A stretch of 64,000 nucleotides of DNA, from contig JAIQGK010000019.1 of assembly GCA_020072645.1 (NCBI GenBank), forward strand, positions 1 through 64,000. The letters run 5' to 3'. Shown piece by piece: positions 17,469 to 25,856 of this stretch. The first letter of the stretch is position 1, and each line of letters begins with the position of its first letter. The notes beneath the pieces are model-generated. The model searched no databases. It was not told the origin of the DNA and saw nothing but the letters and a program-made list of their open reading frames with translations. Source of the DNA: Terriglobia bacterium. Its GTDB lineage: Bacteria > Acidobacteriota > Terriglobia > Terriglobales > Acidobacteriaceae. The translations under genes were made by a program, and so were the position numbers.

Positions 17469-19343
17469 TTGGAACGTGCATCCGCAAAACCACAACAGCC
17501 GTCTTCCGGCTCGCGAAAGAGCAGCGCATTTACGTTGCAGCATAAGCTTGCCGCGCTGCGTACTGTTCCGGGATTTCTTCGGATGGCCTGGGCCGCTCAT
17601 CACGGATACATGGCGGCTACGATTGTCCTGCGTCTTCTGCGCGCAGTGGTCCCAATCGCCACCCTTTGGGTGGCCAAATTGATTATTGACGCCGTTGTAT
17701 CCGCGCGCATGGGGCAGCCGAATGCATCGCGATTATGGATGCTGGTTGGAGTCGAACTGCTGATCGTAACTATTGGTGAAGCTTTGGACAAAGCTTCTAC
17801 AGCGGTAGAAGCGCTCTTTGGTGAACTCTGCTCGAATTATCTGAGCGAGTGCCTCATATCGCAGGCGGCGGCGCTCGATTTAAGCCATTTTGAAGACCCC
17901 GCTTTTTATGATCGCCTGGAGCGTGCGCAGCGGCAAACCACCGGACGCATTGGCCTGCTTACCCAACTCCTCTCCGTAGCCCAGGATTTATTGACTCTCA
18001 TCTCGTTAGCTGTGGCAGTCTTCGTTTACAGCCCATGGCTCTTGCTTCTATTGCTGATAGCGGTAATTCCCGGTTTCCTGAGTGAAACCCATTTCAGCGC
18101 GCTTGAGTATTCACTTTTTTATCGGATGACGCCGGAACGCCGGCAGCTGGATTATTTGCGGTCGCTCAGCGCGGGAGACAAGACCGCAAAAGAGGTCCAG
18201 ATATTTGGGTTGGCGCCATGGTTGCTTGGCCGTTATCGAAAGCTGGCTACGCACCTGCATCTAGCAAATCGGAATCTGGCTATCCGCAAAGGGATGGCCG
18301 CGGTCATGTTCTCACTGCTGGGAATTGCCGGATATTATGCCGGATATGTATTGATTCTGTGGCGTGGCTTTTATGGCTTTATTACGATCGGAACGCTCAC
18401 ATTTCTTGCTGCATCTTTTGCGCGTAGTCGCACCACGACGGAGAGAGCCTTGCTTGCAGTCGGCAACATCTACGAACAAGGTCTTTATATGCGTGACCTG
18501 TTTGCGTTTCTTGAGATGAAGCCCACGATTGTTTCTGTTATCGGGGCGCCCTCTGTTCCAACACAACTTAAGCAGGGATTGTTCTTTGAAAATGTCGGGT
18601 TTCAATATCCATTGAGCGACAACTGGGCCGTGCGCGGCATCAGCCTGCATATCGCGCCCGGAGAAAAGATTGCCCTGGTTGGAGAAAATGGAGCGGGTAA
18701 GACTACACTTGCCAAGCTGGTCGCTCGTCTTTATGACCCTACTGAAGGGCGCATTCTGCTGGATGGAATTGACCTCCGCGAATACGACCTTGAATCAGTG
18801 AGACACGCTGTTGGAATCATTTTTCAGGATTTCGTTCAGTACGATATGCGTCTTGATGAAAATATCGGCGTGGGAGAGATTAACTCAGTCCTGAAGGAAA
18901 TCGATGGTGAACAGACAGCCCCGGCGATTATGGAAGCGGCAAAAAAATCACAAGCCGATTCCTTGGCCCTGGGCCTTCCTCTCGGATATAAGCAGATGCT
19001 GGGGCGGCGTTTTGAAAATGGAATTGAACTCTCGGGCGGAGAGTGGCAGAAAATCGGACTGGCGCGCGCTTACATGCGTCAGGCCCAGATCATTATTCTG
19101 GACGAGCCTACTGCCGCCCTGGATGCACGCGCTGAATATGAGACCTTCACGCGATTCGCTGATTTGGTTTCAGGACAGATAGCATTGCTTATCTCGCATC
19201 GCTTCTCAACTGTGCGCATGGCTGACCGTATTGTCGTTCTTCAGAAGGGAACAATTCTGGAACAAGGAACGCATACTGAACTGTTGTCGCAGAACGGGCT
19301 TTATGCAGAATTGTTTCGGTTACAAGCGGAGGGGTACCGTTGA
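17469..19343 (+). CDS. ABC exporter, fused permease and ATPase (peptide-type)
   Basis: A 624-residue half-transporter with a six-helix membrane domain (about 40-330) fused to an ATPase. Walker A GENGAGKT (405-412), Q-loop Gln453, signature LSGGEWQK (521-528), Walker B IIILDEP (541-547) and H-loop His577 are all intact. The linker LFAFLEMKPTI after the last helix and the LSGGEWQK signature are like those of NisT/SpaT-type lantibiotic and related peptide exporters, so a peptide or small-molecule export role is the best guess. There is no N-terminal C39 peptidase domain. The start is TTG at 17469, because an in-frame stop lies just upstream and no ATG comes before residue 39. It heads a four-gene operon and overlaps the methyltransferase gene by 4 bases. 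Confidence 0.88.
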   Translation: MERASAKPQQPSSGSRKSSAFTLQHKLAALRTVPGFLRMAWAAHHGYMAATIVLRLLRAVVPIATLWVAKLIIDAVVSARMGQPNASRLWMLVGVELLIVTIGEALDKASTAVEALFGELCSNYLSECLISQAAALDLSHFEDPAFYDRLERAQRQTTGRIGLLTQLLSVAQDLLTLISLAVAVFVYSPWLLLLLLIAVIPGFLSETHFSALEYSLFYRMTPERRQLDYLRSLSAGDKTAKEVQIFGLAPWLLGRYRKLATHLHLANRNLAIRKGMAAVMFSLLGIAGYYAGYVLILWRGFYGFITIGTLTFLAASFARSRTTTERALLAVGNIYEQGLYMRDLFAFLEMKPTIVSVIGAPSVPTQLKQGLFFENVGFQYPLSDNWAVRGISLHIAPGEKIALVGENGAGKTTLAKLVARLYDPTEGRILLDGIDLREYDLESVRHAVGIIFQDFVQYDMRLDENIGVGEINSVLKEIDGEQTAPAIMEAAKKSQADSLALGLPLGYKQMLGRRFENGIELSGGEWQKIGLARAYMRQAQIIILDEPTAALDARAEYETFTRFADLVSGQIALLISHRFSTVRMADRIVVLQKGTILEQGTHTELLSQNGLYAELFRLQAEGYR

Positions 19344-20113
19344 ACGAAACGGCTTCAGCCTTCGATGCCGGCGCTTCCAGTTTTGAGAGATTCCGCGCCC
19401 TGCCTGATGGTGTGCCGGAAGCTATCCGCTCAACAATTTACGACACAGTCCATGTTCCATCGCCGGCTAGAGTACTGGATCTTGGCGCTGGAACGGGACG
19501 GATTGGAAGAATATTTGCGCAAGCTGGTGACTTATATTGCGGCTTGGATGCCTCTCTCGGGATGCTGCAAGAGTTTCGGCGCAATGCAAAGAATAGTTTT
19601 CTTGTTCAGGCAAACGGAGAGCAGTTGCCGTTCCGGGACCATGCTTTTGATGTTGTGCTCCTGATGCATGTGTTAGGCGGTACCAGAGATTTCCAGGCAG
19701 TGATTCAAGAAGCGCGCCGGGTCTGTAATTCGGATGGTGCTATTGTAGTTGGTCGCACAGCTAGCCCTGAATCCGGCATTGATGCTCAGCTAAAAAGACA
19801 GTTGAAGTTAATATTGGAACAGATGGGTGTTGTTTGGCATCGACCGCAAGAGTCATATCGCAAATCGCTGGCGTCTCTGGAAGCAATCAGCAGGCGCCGT
19901 ATTCACATGAGCGCGATCTCGTGGAATGTAACCGCAACCGCACGCGATTTTTTGCTACGACATCAAACAGGAGCGCGATTTGCAACTTTGCCAACCGCCA
20001 CTCAAGAGCGCGCCCTTGAACGATTGACCACGTATACAGTAAGTAACTTTGGCGCTTTGGATAAAACCTTTGAAGAGCAACGTAGCTTTGAACTGGACAT
20101 TTTTGTGTTTTGA
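19340..20113 (+). CDS. class I SAM-dependent methyltransferase
   Basis: A 257-residue protein with the methyltransferase Rossmann core. Motif I is VLDLGAGTGR (45-54), the acidic residue at the end of strand 2 lies in CGLDASLGML, and the region DHAFDVVLLMHVL is a motif-III-like strand. It belongs to the Methyltransf_11/25 type, whose substrates are mostly small molecules. The start is TTG in a TTGA overlap with the ABC gene stop, which indicates translational coupling. The substrate is unknown. Its position between an exporter and two MoSto-like genes suggests that it modifies the product or ligand handled by the operon. Confidence 0.85.
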   Translation: MNETASAFDAGASSFERFRALPDGVPEAIRSTIYDTVHVPSPARVLDLGAGTGRIGRIFAQAGDLYCGLDASLGMLQEFRRNAKNSFLVQANGEQLPFRDHAFDVVLLMHVLGGTRDFQAVIQEARRVCNSDGAIVVGRTASPESGIDAQLKRQLKLILEQMGVVWHRPQESYRKSLASLEAISRRRIHMSAISWNVTATARDFLLRHQTGARFATLPTATQERALERLTTYTVSNFGALDKTFEEQRSFELDIFVF

Positions 20114-20139
20114 TTTTAAAAAAGCGACGCAGAGAAAAT

Positions 20140-20973
20140 ATGGACGATAAGAACGCGATTCTTCCCGGACTGGGAAAGCAGCTCATCCTCAATTCCTTGA
20201 CAGACGCATCAGTGCAACGAGCCACCGAAGAAACCCCCGATTTCGCAATCTTGCCATGGGTCAATGTGGTCAAAATAGGTGGTCAGAGCATCATGGATCG
20301 CGGACGCGCCGCGGTTTATCCGCTCGTGAAGGAAATTGTAGACAATCTTGACCGGCACAAAATGATTCTTGGAACGGGGGCCGGAACGCGAGCGCGCCAT
20401 ATTTACAGCCTGGCCATCGATCTGGGGCTTCCAACCGGAGTGCTAACCGTGTTGGGCACCGCGGTTGCGTGGCAGAACGCTCAAATGCTCCATTATCTCC
20501 TGGCCCAATATGGCATTCCTTTCGTTGAGCCTGAAGGCTTCAGCACCCTGCCTCACTACTTGATGGAACGAGGTGCGGTTGTTTGCCAGGGAATGCCGCC
20601 TTACAAATTGTGGGAGCCAAATCCCGAGACTGGCCGAATACCGCCGCAGCGCACTGATACTGGTTGCTTTCTGGTTGCTGAGGTCTTTGGCGCTCGAAAG
20701 ATGATTTATGTGAAAGACGAAGATGGCCTTTATTCAGCGGACCCTAAGAAACATCCCTCTTCTGAATACATCCCTCGCATTAGCGTTGAAGAACTGCTGG
20801 CGCGAGACCTGGAAGACTTGATTGTGGAACGGGCCGTGTTGGAGTTCATGGTCCGAGCACGGAATATTCACGAAATCCAATTCATTAATGGCCTGAAGCC
20901 AGGTCAACTCACTGCGGCACTCAATGGCGAACCTGTAGGAACCATTATTTACAAAGACAGAGGTACAAAGTGA
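20140..20973 (+). CDS. molybdenum storage protein subunit-like amino acid kinase (first paralogue)
   Basis: A 277-residue amino-acid-kinase-fold protein. From memory of the Azotobacter vinelandii MosA/MosB sequences it matches them closely along the whole length: VVKIGGQSIMDRGRAAVYPL (42-61), GTGAGTRARH (78-87), GMPPYKLW (151-158), RTDTGCFLVAE (171-181), VKDEDGLYS (191-199) and the ending with INGLKPGQLTAAL. MoSto binds ATP and packs polyoxomolybdate or tungstate clusters inside a heterohexamer. Lys45, the phosphate-contacting Lys of the fold, is kept here. The ATG at 20140 is chosen (GAGA upstream); a TTG at 20110 in the same frame would overlap the methyltransferase stop. The next gene is its paralogue, so the two probably form a hetero-oligomer. 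A metal-storage role is inferred from similarity only. Confidence 0.8.
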   Translation: MDDKNAILPGLGKQLILNSLTDASVQRATEETPDFAILPWVNVVKIGGQSIMDRGRAAVYPLVKEIVDNLDRHKMILGTGAGTRARHIYSLAIDLGLPTGVLTVLGTAVAWQNAQMLHYLLAQYGIPFVEPEGFSTLPHYLMERGAVVCQGMPPYKLWEPNPETGRIPPQRTDTGCFLVAEVFGARKMIYVKDEDGLYSADPKKHPSSEYIPRISVEELLARDLEDLIVERAVLEFMVRARNIHEIQFINGLKPGQLTAALNGEPVGTIIYKDRGTK

Positions 20974-21788
20974 GCTTCGACCACTCTAAGTCACAACATG
21001 TCACTTCAAGCTTGATGCGTGAGTCATTGGTGGATAAAGACGTGATCGCCAGAACAGAAGCTCCGGTCACTTCCATTTTGCCGGATGTGAACGTAATCCA
21101 GATAGGCGGGCATTCGATCATGGATAGAGGACGATCAGCGCTGCTCCCGCTGTTGGACGAGATCATAGCGAATCAGGCCCAGCACAGAATGATCATTGGA
21201 GTAGGTGCTGGTGTACGTTCACGGCATATCTTTTCAGTGGGCCTTGATCTGGGACTGCCCACCGGCGCTTTGGCTGCTCTTAGCGCCAAAGATTCGGCGC
21301 AAAACGCTTACATGGTCTCATGTTTATTGGCAAAACACGGATTCGTATATCTGGAGGCTCCCTTTGTAGTCCAGCTGCTGCCTGCGATGCTGGCTGCTGC
21401 GCGCGGCGCTGTTTTCAACGGAATTCCTCCGTATTCTTTATGGGAGCATCCGCCGCATTTGGGAAAACTCCCGCCCCATGGAAGTGACGCGGGATCATAT
21501 TTGATCGGCGAAGTTTTCGGGGTCCGGAATGTGATCTTTTTAAAAGATGTTGATGGCTTGTATTCGGACGATCCGAAAGTTGATCCCGCCGCGGAGTTTA
21601 TTCCTCAAGCAAAGGCACAGGAAATAATTGACAAGAAGTTCCGCACACTTCCAATTGAGCCAGTCGTACTTGAGTTGTTGACGCGAGCAAAATTGGCGCG
21701 TAGCGTCCGTATCATCAATGGCCTGGTTCCGGGTAATCTCACACGCGCTTTGAAAGGTGAAGCAGTCGGCACCTTAGTTCAAAAATGA
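20970..21788 (+). CDS. molybdenum storage protein subunit-like amino acid kinase (second paralogue)
   Basis: A 272-residue paralogue of the preceding gene, with the same fold and landmarks: VIQIGGHSIMDRGRSALLPL (42-61), GVGAGVRSRH, GIPPYSLWEHPP, SDAGSYLIGE, FLKDVDGLYSDDP and INGLVPGNLTRALKGE. Where the first paralogue has Lys in KIGGQS, this one has Gln44 (QIGGHS), so nucleotide or phosphate contact may have been lost or changed. The two genes could be catalytic and structural partners, as in the alpha/beta MoSto of Azotobacter. It starts at GTG in a GTGA overlap with the first gene and ends the operon. No nitrogenase, molybdate transport or molybdopterin gene is nearby. Confidence 0.8.
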   Translation: MSFDHSKSQHVTSSLMRESLVDKDVIARTEAPVTSILPDVNVIQIGGHSIMDRGRSALLPLLDEIIANQAQHRMIIGVGAGVRSRHIFSVGLDLGLPTGALAALSAKDSAQNAYMVSCLLAKHGFVYLEAPFVVQLLPAMLAAARGAVFNGIPPYSLWEHPPHLGKLPPHGSDAGSYLIGEVFGVRNVIFLKDVDGLYSDDPKVDPAAEFIPQAKAQEIIDKKFRTLPIEPVVLELLTRAKLARSVRIINGLVPGNLTRALKGEAVGTLVQK

Positions 21789-22033
21789 TCAGGGATTTAG
21801 AAGCTTACCACCCACGACTATACCTTGGTAAAAAACGAATATTCAAAGAGCGGACTTCGGAATGGAGTGAACCCAAAGTGAGACACGGTGTAGGCAAAAT
21901 CCTTGTTCGCCAATGACGCAACAATTTCCTGAGCGTTCTCTTAGCTGCGCGTGCAGAAGTTTCCAGGTGATGTCATTTCAAATGGCGGTGAGAGGATAAG
22001 TAATCAGTGGAAATCGTTGCGATGCTATCTAAA

Positions 22034-22073
22034 AGGATTTGAACCTCCGACCCCCTGGTCCCGAACCAGGTGC
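22034..22073 (-). tRNA. 3' fragment of tRNA-Pro (CGG), probable attachment-site remnant
   Basis: On the minus strand the sequence runs from the start of the anticodon stem through a TTCGGGA loop (anticodon CGG), the variable loop and the T arm (GGTTCAAATCC). The acceptor 3' strand is not tRNA-like and there is no 5' half, D arm or CCA. It cannot be a working tRNA. Such 3' pieces are left when tyrosine recombinases integrate into tRNA genes, and a broken integrase lies about 1.5 kb away. An intact tRNA-Pro (CGG) is not in the window. Confidence 0.65.
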
Positions 22074-22335
22074 CAACCCTTATTGAAACTATTGAAATTT
22101 GAGGTTCTTAAGAGATTGATATTGAACCTATTGCGCACCGCTTATTGAAAGCTGTTGCGATTTGTTGAAGTCGTAGGCTTTCTCAGCACAAAATCGTCTA
22201 CAGGTGTCCGGGGTGAACCTCGTCCTTGAGACAGGTTTTATTGCGACAGCTTGCAGCATCATTAATTAGTAAACCCTTCACGTGATACAAACTCGCTTCC
22301 CAAAGTTTTCGACACTGCTTCTTCACAGCATTATC
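22074..22335. other. no recognisable gene
   Basis: AT-richer than the flanks, with no ORF that has a start signal and no clear repeat. It is part of the decayed integrated element. Confidence 0.5.
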
Positions 22336-22346
22336 TCATTGATTCT

Positions 22347-22613
22347 TCAGCAGGTATGGGTCTGGGAAAGGACGGCGTCTTGAATCCCTGCTGCCATCAA
22401 CGTAGAAGATTTCTCCTCGCTCGGAGGAAAGAATCTTATGTAGCACCAACTGTTGTAGCCCCAGTTTCTCGCTAGGCGTCTTCCTTGAACTCTTCCGGCG
22501 AAGCGATAACCCAAGGCTGAGTATAACCGTTTCTGGTTGTAAGAACGCTCGATGAACTCCTCGATGTTGCTCCGCAGTTGATCGAGAGCCCGGTACTGAT
22601 TGGCGCAAATCAC
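22347..22613 (-). pseudogene. IS3-family transposase remnant (OrfB C-terminus)
   Basis: The minus strand encodes ALDQLRSNIEEFIERSYNQKR followed by LYSALGYR. This is the characteristic last helix region of the DDE transposase of IS3 elements (consensus N.EEFI..YN..R.HSALGY.SP). The rest of the transposase, including the DDE residues, and both terminal repeats are absent. After LGYR the reading frame wanders, and an alternative frame also looks transposon-like, so a frameshift is likely. It is a dead fragment inside the integrated element. Confidence 0.75.
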
Positions 22614-23036
22614 GCCCAGGTCTTATTGGCGGTTCGTGGCAATTTAGCGAGAGATTCTGCCACTTTTCCTATCTGGGCCCCGCAAGTTTCGGAACCATTT
22701 CCATGTTGAAAGACCACGAATTTCCTTTCTGCTGTCACTAGTTATTTGTGTTGTGAAGGACTGTATATTTTTAAATGTTTATACCCAATTTGGATTCATA
22801 AACATAATCTAAAGTGATTCAGGCTTTTACAAAAAGTCCGATTAACAGAGGTTTCAGTATAGATTATTACGGTGCGTAACAACTCGACGCCAAGTGAGTG
22901 AGAGATTGCATGCGCGGTGTGATGTCTCGAATCGGCGATGAAGTCAGTTTTGCCCCGGCTTGCTCCTCTTAGCATTGCTCCGGCCCAATCCCCGGCCGGT
23001 CTGCACTTAGCCCATTGAGACCTTCAAGGAGTCTGC
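22614..23036. other. non-coding stretch before the HTH gene
   Basis: About 420 bases with no supported gene. The left half is AT-rich; the right half before 23037 has CAAGGAG close to the ATG, which serves the AraC-type gene. Confidence 0.5.
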
Positions 23037-23276
23037 ATGCCGGACGATTACCGCATTCGCAAGGTGCTGGAATCACTCGAAGATGACCCAACGACAAGTG
23101 TTCGTGAACTTGCCACCCGGGTGAATCTTAGCCGCTCACGGCTGGGACACTTGTTCAAACTTCAAATGGGCGTGGATCTGAGTCATTTTCTCGCGAATGA
23201 GCGGCTGGAGAAAGCAGCGGAACTCTTGCGGCAAACCGATCTCTCAGTCAAGGAGATTGCGGCACGGAACGAATGA
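23037..23276 (+). CDS. short AraC-type helix-turn-helix protein, possibly truncated
   Basis: A 79-residue protein consisting almost entirely of an AraC/XylS-type DNA-binding segment. The first helix-turn-helix is complete (about 20-50, TSVRELATRVNLSRSRLGHLFK), and the linker helix region follows (ERLEKAAELLRQTDLSVKEIAA). It stops just where the second helix-turn-helix would begin (the usual continuation is VGY.D...F.R.FK), so half of the DNA-binding unit is missing. AAGGAG lies before the ATG. It is followed by excisionase-like and integrase genes, so it may be a mobile-element regulator of naturally short form or a decayed one. Confidence 0.65.
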   Translation: MPDDYRIRKVLESLEDDPTTSVRELATRVNLSRSRLGHLFKLQMGVDLSHFLANERLEKAAELLRQTDLSVKEIAARNE

Positions 23277-23325
23277 TTAAGACGCCGAAGACTCAGAAGT
23301 GGATGTTGAGTCTGGGAGGAAAACA

Positions 23326-23553
23326 ATGGACCAGAGCGCACACGGACATCCAGAACCTTACGTCAGCCCGGAAGAGGCGGCGGCATTCTTGAAAATAAAT
23401 CGCCTGAAGATCATTCGCATGGCGCGTTCCGGTTCGGTGCCGGCGCATCCGCTTGGGGCCGGAAAGAGAAGGCAGTGGCGATTCAAACTTTCAGAGCTTG
23501 ATAAGCACATGCAGGGTGGTATAGAAACAACGCACCCGCCCGTGCGCCAATGA
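23326..23553 (+). CDS. excisionase-family DNA-binding protein
   Basis: A 75-residue MerR-like/HTH_17 protein of the excisionase family. YVSPEEAAAFLKINRLKIIRMARSG.VPAHPLG..KRRQWRFKLSELDKHM shows the winged helix-turn-helix, with the terminal WRF..SELD. Such proteins direct excision or regulate small mobile elements together with a tyrosine recombinase. The ATG at 23326 is preceded by GGAGG. It lies 11 bases before the integrase start, so the two formed one transcript. Unlike the integrase, this gene is intact. Confidence 0.8.
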   Translation: MDQSAHGHPEPYVSPEEAAAFLKINRLKIIRMARSGSVPAHPLGAGKRRQWRFKLSELDKHMQGGIETTHPPVRQ

Positions 23554-23564
23554 AGGGAATGTAA

Positions 23565-24711
23565 ATGGCGCAACGGTATCAAGACGGGCATCTCAGAAGA
23601 GCGAAGCGCAAGCGCGGAGCTGACGTGTGGGAGTTTCTATGGCGAGAATGCGGGCCGAATGGCAAGCGGCGACAGAGAACTCTCACAGTAGGCAGCGTGG
23701 ACGAGCTTCGCACTGAAAGGGAAGCCCTAAACAGAATCCAGCTCTTGCGAACGAACATTAACCGTGATCTTCCAAGATCGGCACTGATGACGTTCGAGGA
23801 TCTGGTCAATCACTACCGCCAAACGGAATTGCTGGCGGACAACAAAACCGAGAAGACCAGGAGCACATACTTGGTCTATCTCAAAAACTGGATCCTTCCG
23901 ACCTGGGGCAAAGAGTACCTGCACAGCATTAAGCCGGTAACAGTCGAGCATTGGCTCAGGAATCTGGGAGGACTCAGCAACGGAAGCAAGTGCAAAGTCA
24001 TAAACATTATGTCAGGAATCTTCAGTCACGCAATCCGGTATGAATTCGCAGATCGAAACCCAATCACTGCGGTCCGGCAATCTGGCAAGCGCGAAAACGT
24101 TCGGTTCTACTCGAGATAGCGGAACTGCATCGTCTGTTCGATGAGTTGGAACTTCGGGAACGGGCGATGATTGTTTGCGACGCGCTGACAGGGATGCGAA
24201 GAAGCGAACTGATGGGGTTGCAATGGTGCGATCTGGACTTCTTTGAGATGCTGCATCAATATCGTCCGATCCGTGGTCGACCAGGTAGTCGGTAGTTGCA
24301 AAACGGAGGCATCGCGCAAACCCGTTGTCATGGATGAGCACATTGCGCAAGCGCTCATGGCATGGCGGCAGGAAAGCACGTACACAGCTTCCACCGTTGG
24401 GTTTGGGTTCACTACAGAAGAAGGGTCGGCAGCCGCTGTGGCTTGCCACAGTGATGCGCTACTACATCCAGCCGGCAGCACAACGGGCCGGCATTGACAA
24501 GAAAATCGGCTGGCACACCTTACGGCATACGTTCTCGACTCTGATCAAGTCGCTGGGCGTAGACGCGAAGGTTGTTCAGGAACTCCTGCGGCATGCATCT
24601 TTCAAAACAACGATGGACGGCTACACGCAGGCTTTGGAAGCACCGAAACGCCAAGCACAGGCAGCTTTGGCGGACCTGATCATGCGCACGGGTAAGGTTG
24701 GAAACGCATGA
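23565..24711 (+). pseudogene. tyrosine recombinase (phage-type integrase), frameshifted
   Basis: A site-specific integrase broken into three reading frames. The first frame (23565-24119) has the SAM-like core-binding domain (TFEDLVNHYRQTELL...). A second frame continues from about 24098 to 24291 and carries the first catalytic Arg segment TGMRRSELMGLQW. A third frame near 24243-24345 reads SVVDQVVGSCKTEASRKPVV, a normal continuation. The frame ending at 24711 then carries HTLRHTFSTL and LLRHASFKTTMDGYTQ, with the catalytic His/Arg, His and the Tyr nucleophile. At least three frameshifts separate the pieces. All catalytic residues are still legible, so the decay looks recent, unless the shifts are sequencing errors. 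Confidence 0.85.
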
Positions 24712-24776
24712 TTTTGACTATTGTTGTGGAGTGTTGTGGGAATTACGGCAAGGACGCTGCTAAGTCATTGATTCTT

Positions 24777-24854
24777 TGGCGTCCCCGACGGGATTTGAAC
24801 CCGTGTTACCGCCGTGAAAGGGCGATGTCCTAGGCCGGGCTAGACGACGGGGAC
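24777..24854 (-). tRNA. tRNA-Glu (TTC)
   Basis: Complete cloverleaf on the minus strand. The acceptor stem is GTCCCCG/CGGGGAC, the D arm includes TCTAGCCCGGCCTAGGA, the anticodon loop CTTTCAC gives anticodon TTC, and the T arm is ACGGG-TTCAAAT-CCCGT. The discriminator is G and CCA is encoded. It lies 66 bases after the broken integrase. Confidence 0.95.
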
Positions 24855-25081
24855 GCGTGCAGGCGGGAGTTATCATCCGCATTCGAATCCAGCGCGGCTA
24901 GGGTTCAGATCAACCACTTTGCTTGAATGCGGTTGGTTTTTTGCACCTGACAGCTAACCTGCTGAACTGCCCTTTGATAGTAGCAGTGGCAGAAAGCCTG
25001 TGTCAAAGAAACCGGCGCTGCTGAAACTTGGTAAATTAGTGTGATGAGCTTCAGCAACGCAAATCGCGGAGGACAACCGGA

Positions 25082-25744
25082 ATGACTTCGCGGACAGCAG
25101 TTGTTCTGGGCGCTTCAGGGCTGGTTGGCGGCTTCTGCCTGCGCGCGCTGGTCGACGATCCAGATTACACGCGAGTGCTGACATTCGGTCGCAGAGAGCT
25201 ACCATCGCTTACGCGAGCCAAGGTTGCGCAACGCGTGGCCGATCTTGCGACACTTTCCGCGGAAGATTTTCAAGGCGCACAAGATGTGTTCTGCGCGCTG
25301 GGCACCACGATTCGAAAAGCCGGATCGCAGGAAGCTTTCCGCCACGTTGATATGGAATTGCCGTTGCGGGCTGCCGAGCAAGCAGTGCGGGCCGGTGCTG
25401 AACAGTTCGTTGTAGTGTCTTCAGTGGGTGCTGATCCGGCCAGCAAGAATTTCTATCTTCGCACCAAAGGTGAGATGGAAAGGGAACTGGCTAAACTGCC
25501 TTTCAAGGCGCTGCATATCCTGCGTCCAAGTCTGCTGATCGGCAAGCGGGCGGAGTTCAGGCTGGGTGAAGCCATTGGCATGAAGATTGCTCCCGTGCTG
25601 GACTTGCTCACCTTCGGGCCATTGAGAAAATATCATTCCATGCAGGCGGAAATCGCAGGCAAAGCAATGGTGGCAGCCGCTAAATCCGGAAAAACCGGGA
25701 CCTTGATCTATGAGTTCGATCCCATCGTTACGCTTGCTGCATAA
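25082..25744 (+). CDS. NAD(P)-binding SDR-like oxidoreductase (TIP30/CC3-like)
   Basis: A 220-residue atypical short-chain dehydrogenase or epimerase-like protein. The dinucleotide motif is GASGLVGG (10-17). The segment SSVGADPASKNFYLRTKGEMER supplies the Ser and the YxxxK-like Tyr/Lys arrangement (Y-L-R-T-K), as in bacterial relatives of human HTATIP2. HILRPSLLIGKR is the typical strand after the active site. The substrate of this family in bacteria is not established. The ATG has GGACAACCGGA upstream. It is a single gene between the tRNA-Glu and the S9 peptidase. Confidence 0.8.
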   Translation: MTSRTAVVLGASGLVGGFCLRALVDDPDYTRVLTFGRRELPSLTRAKVAQRVADLATLSAEDFQGAQDVFCALGTTIRKAGSQEAFRHVDMELPLRAAEQAVRAGAEQFVVVSSVGADPASKNFYLRTKGEMERELAKLPFKALHILRPSLLIGKRAEFRLGEAIGMKIAPVLDLLTFGPLRKYHSMQAEIAGKAMVAAAKSGKTGTLIYEFDPIVTLAA

Positions 25745-25856
25745 GGCTGATCAGAGAATAAGTTCGTTGCTAACCGCATCTGTTTCTAAACGTCACTCTT
25801 CTTGACCATACCTGACAGCGCGATTAGGCTTCTCTGCGCCACTCCTAGGAGGACTT

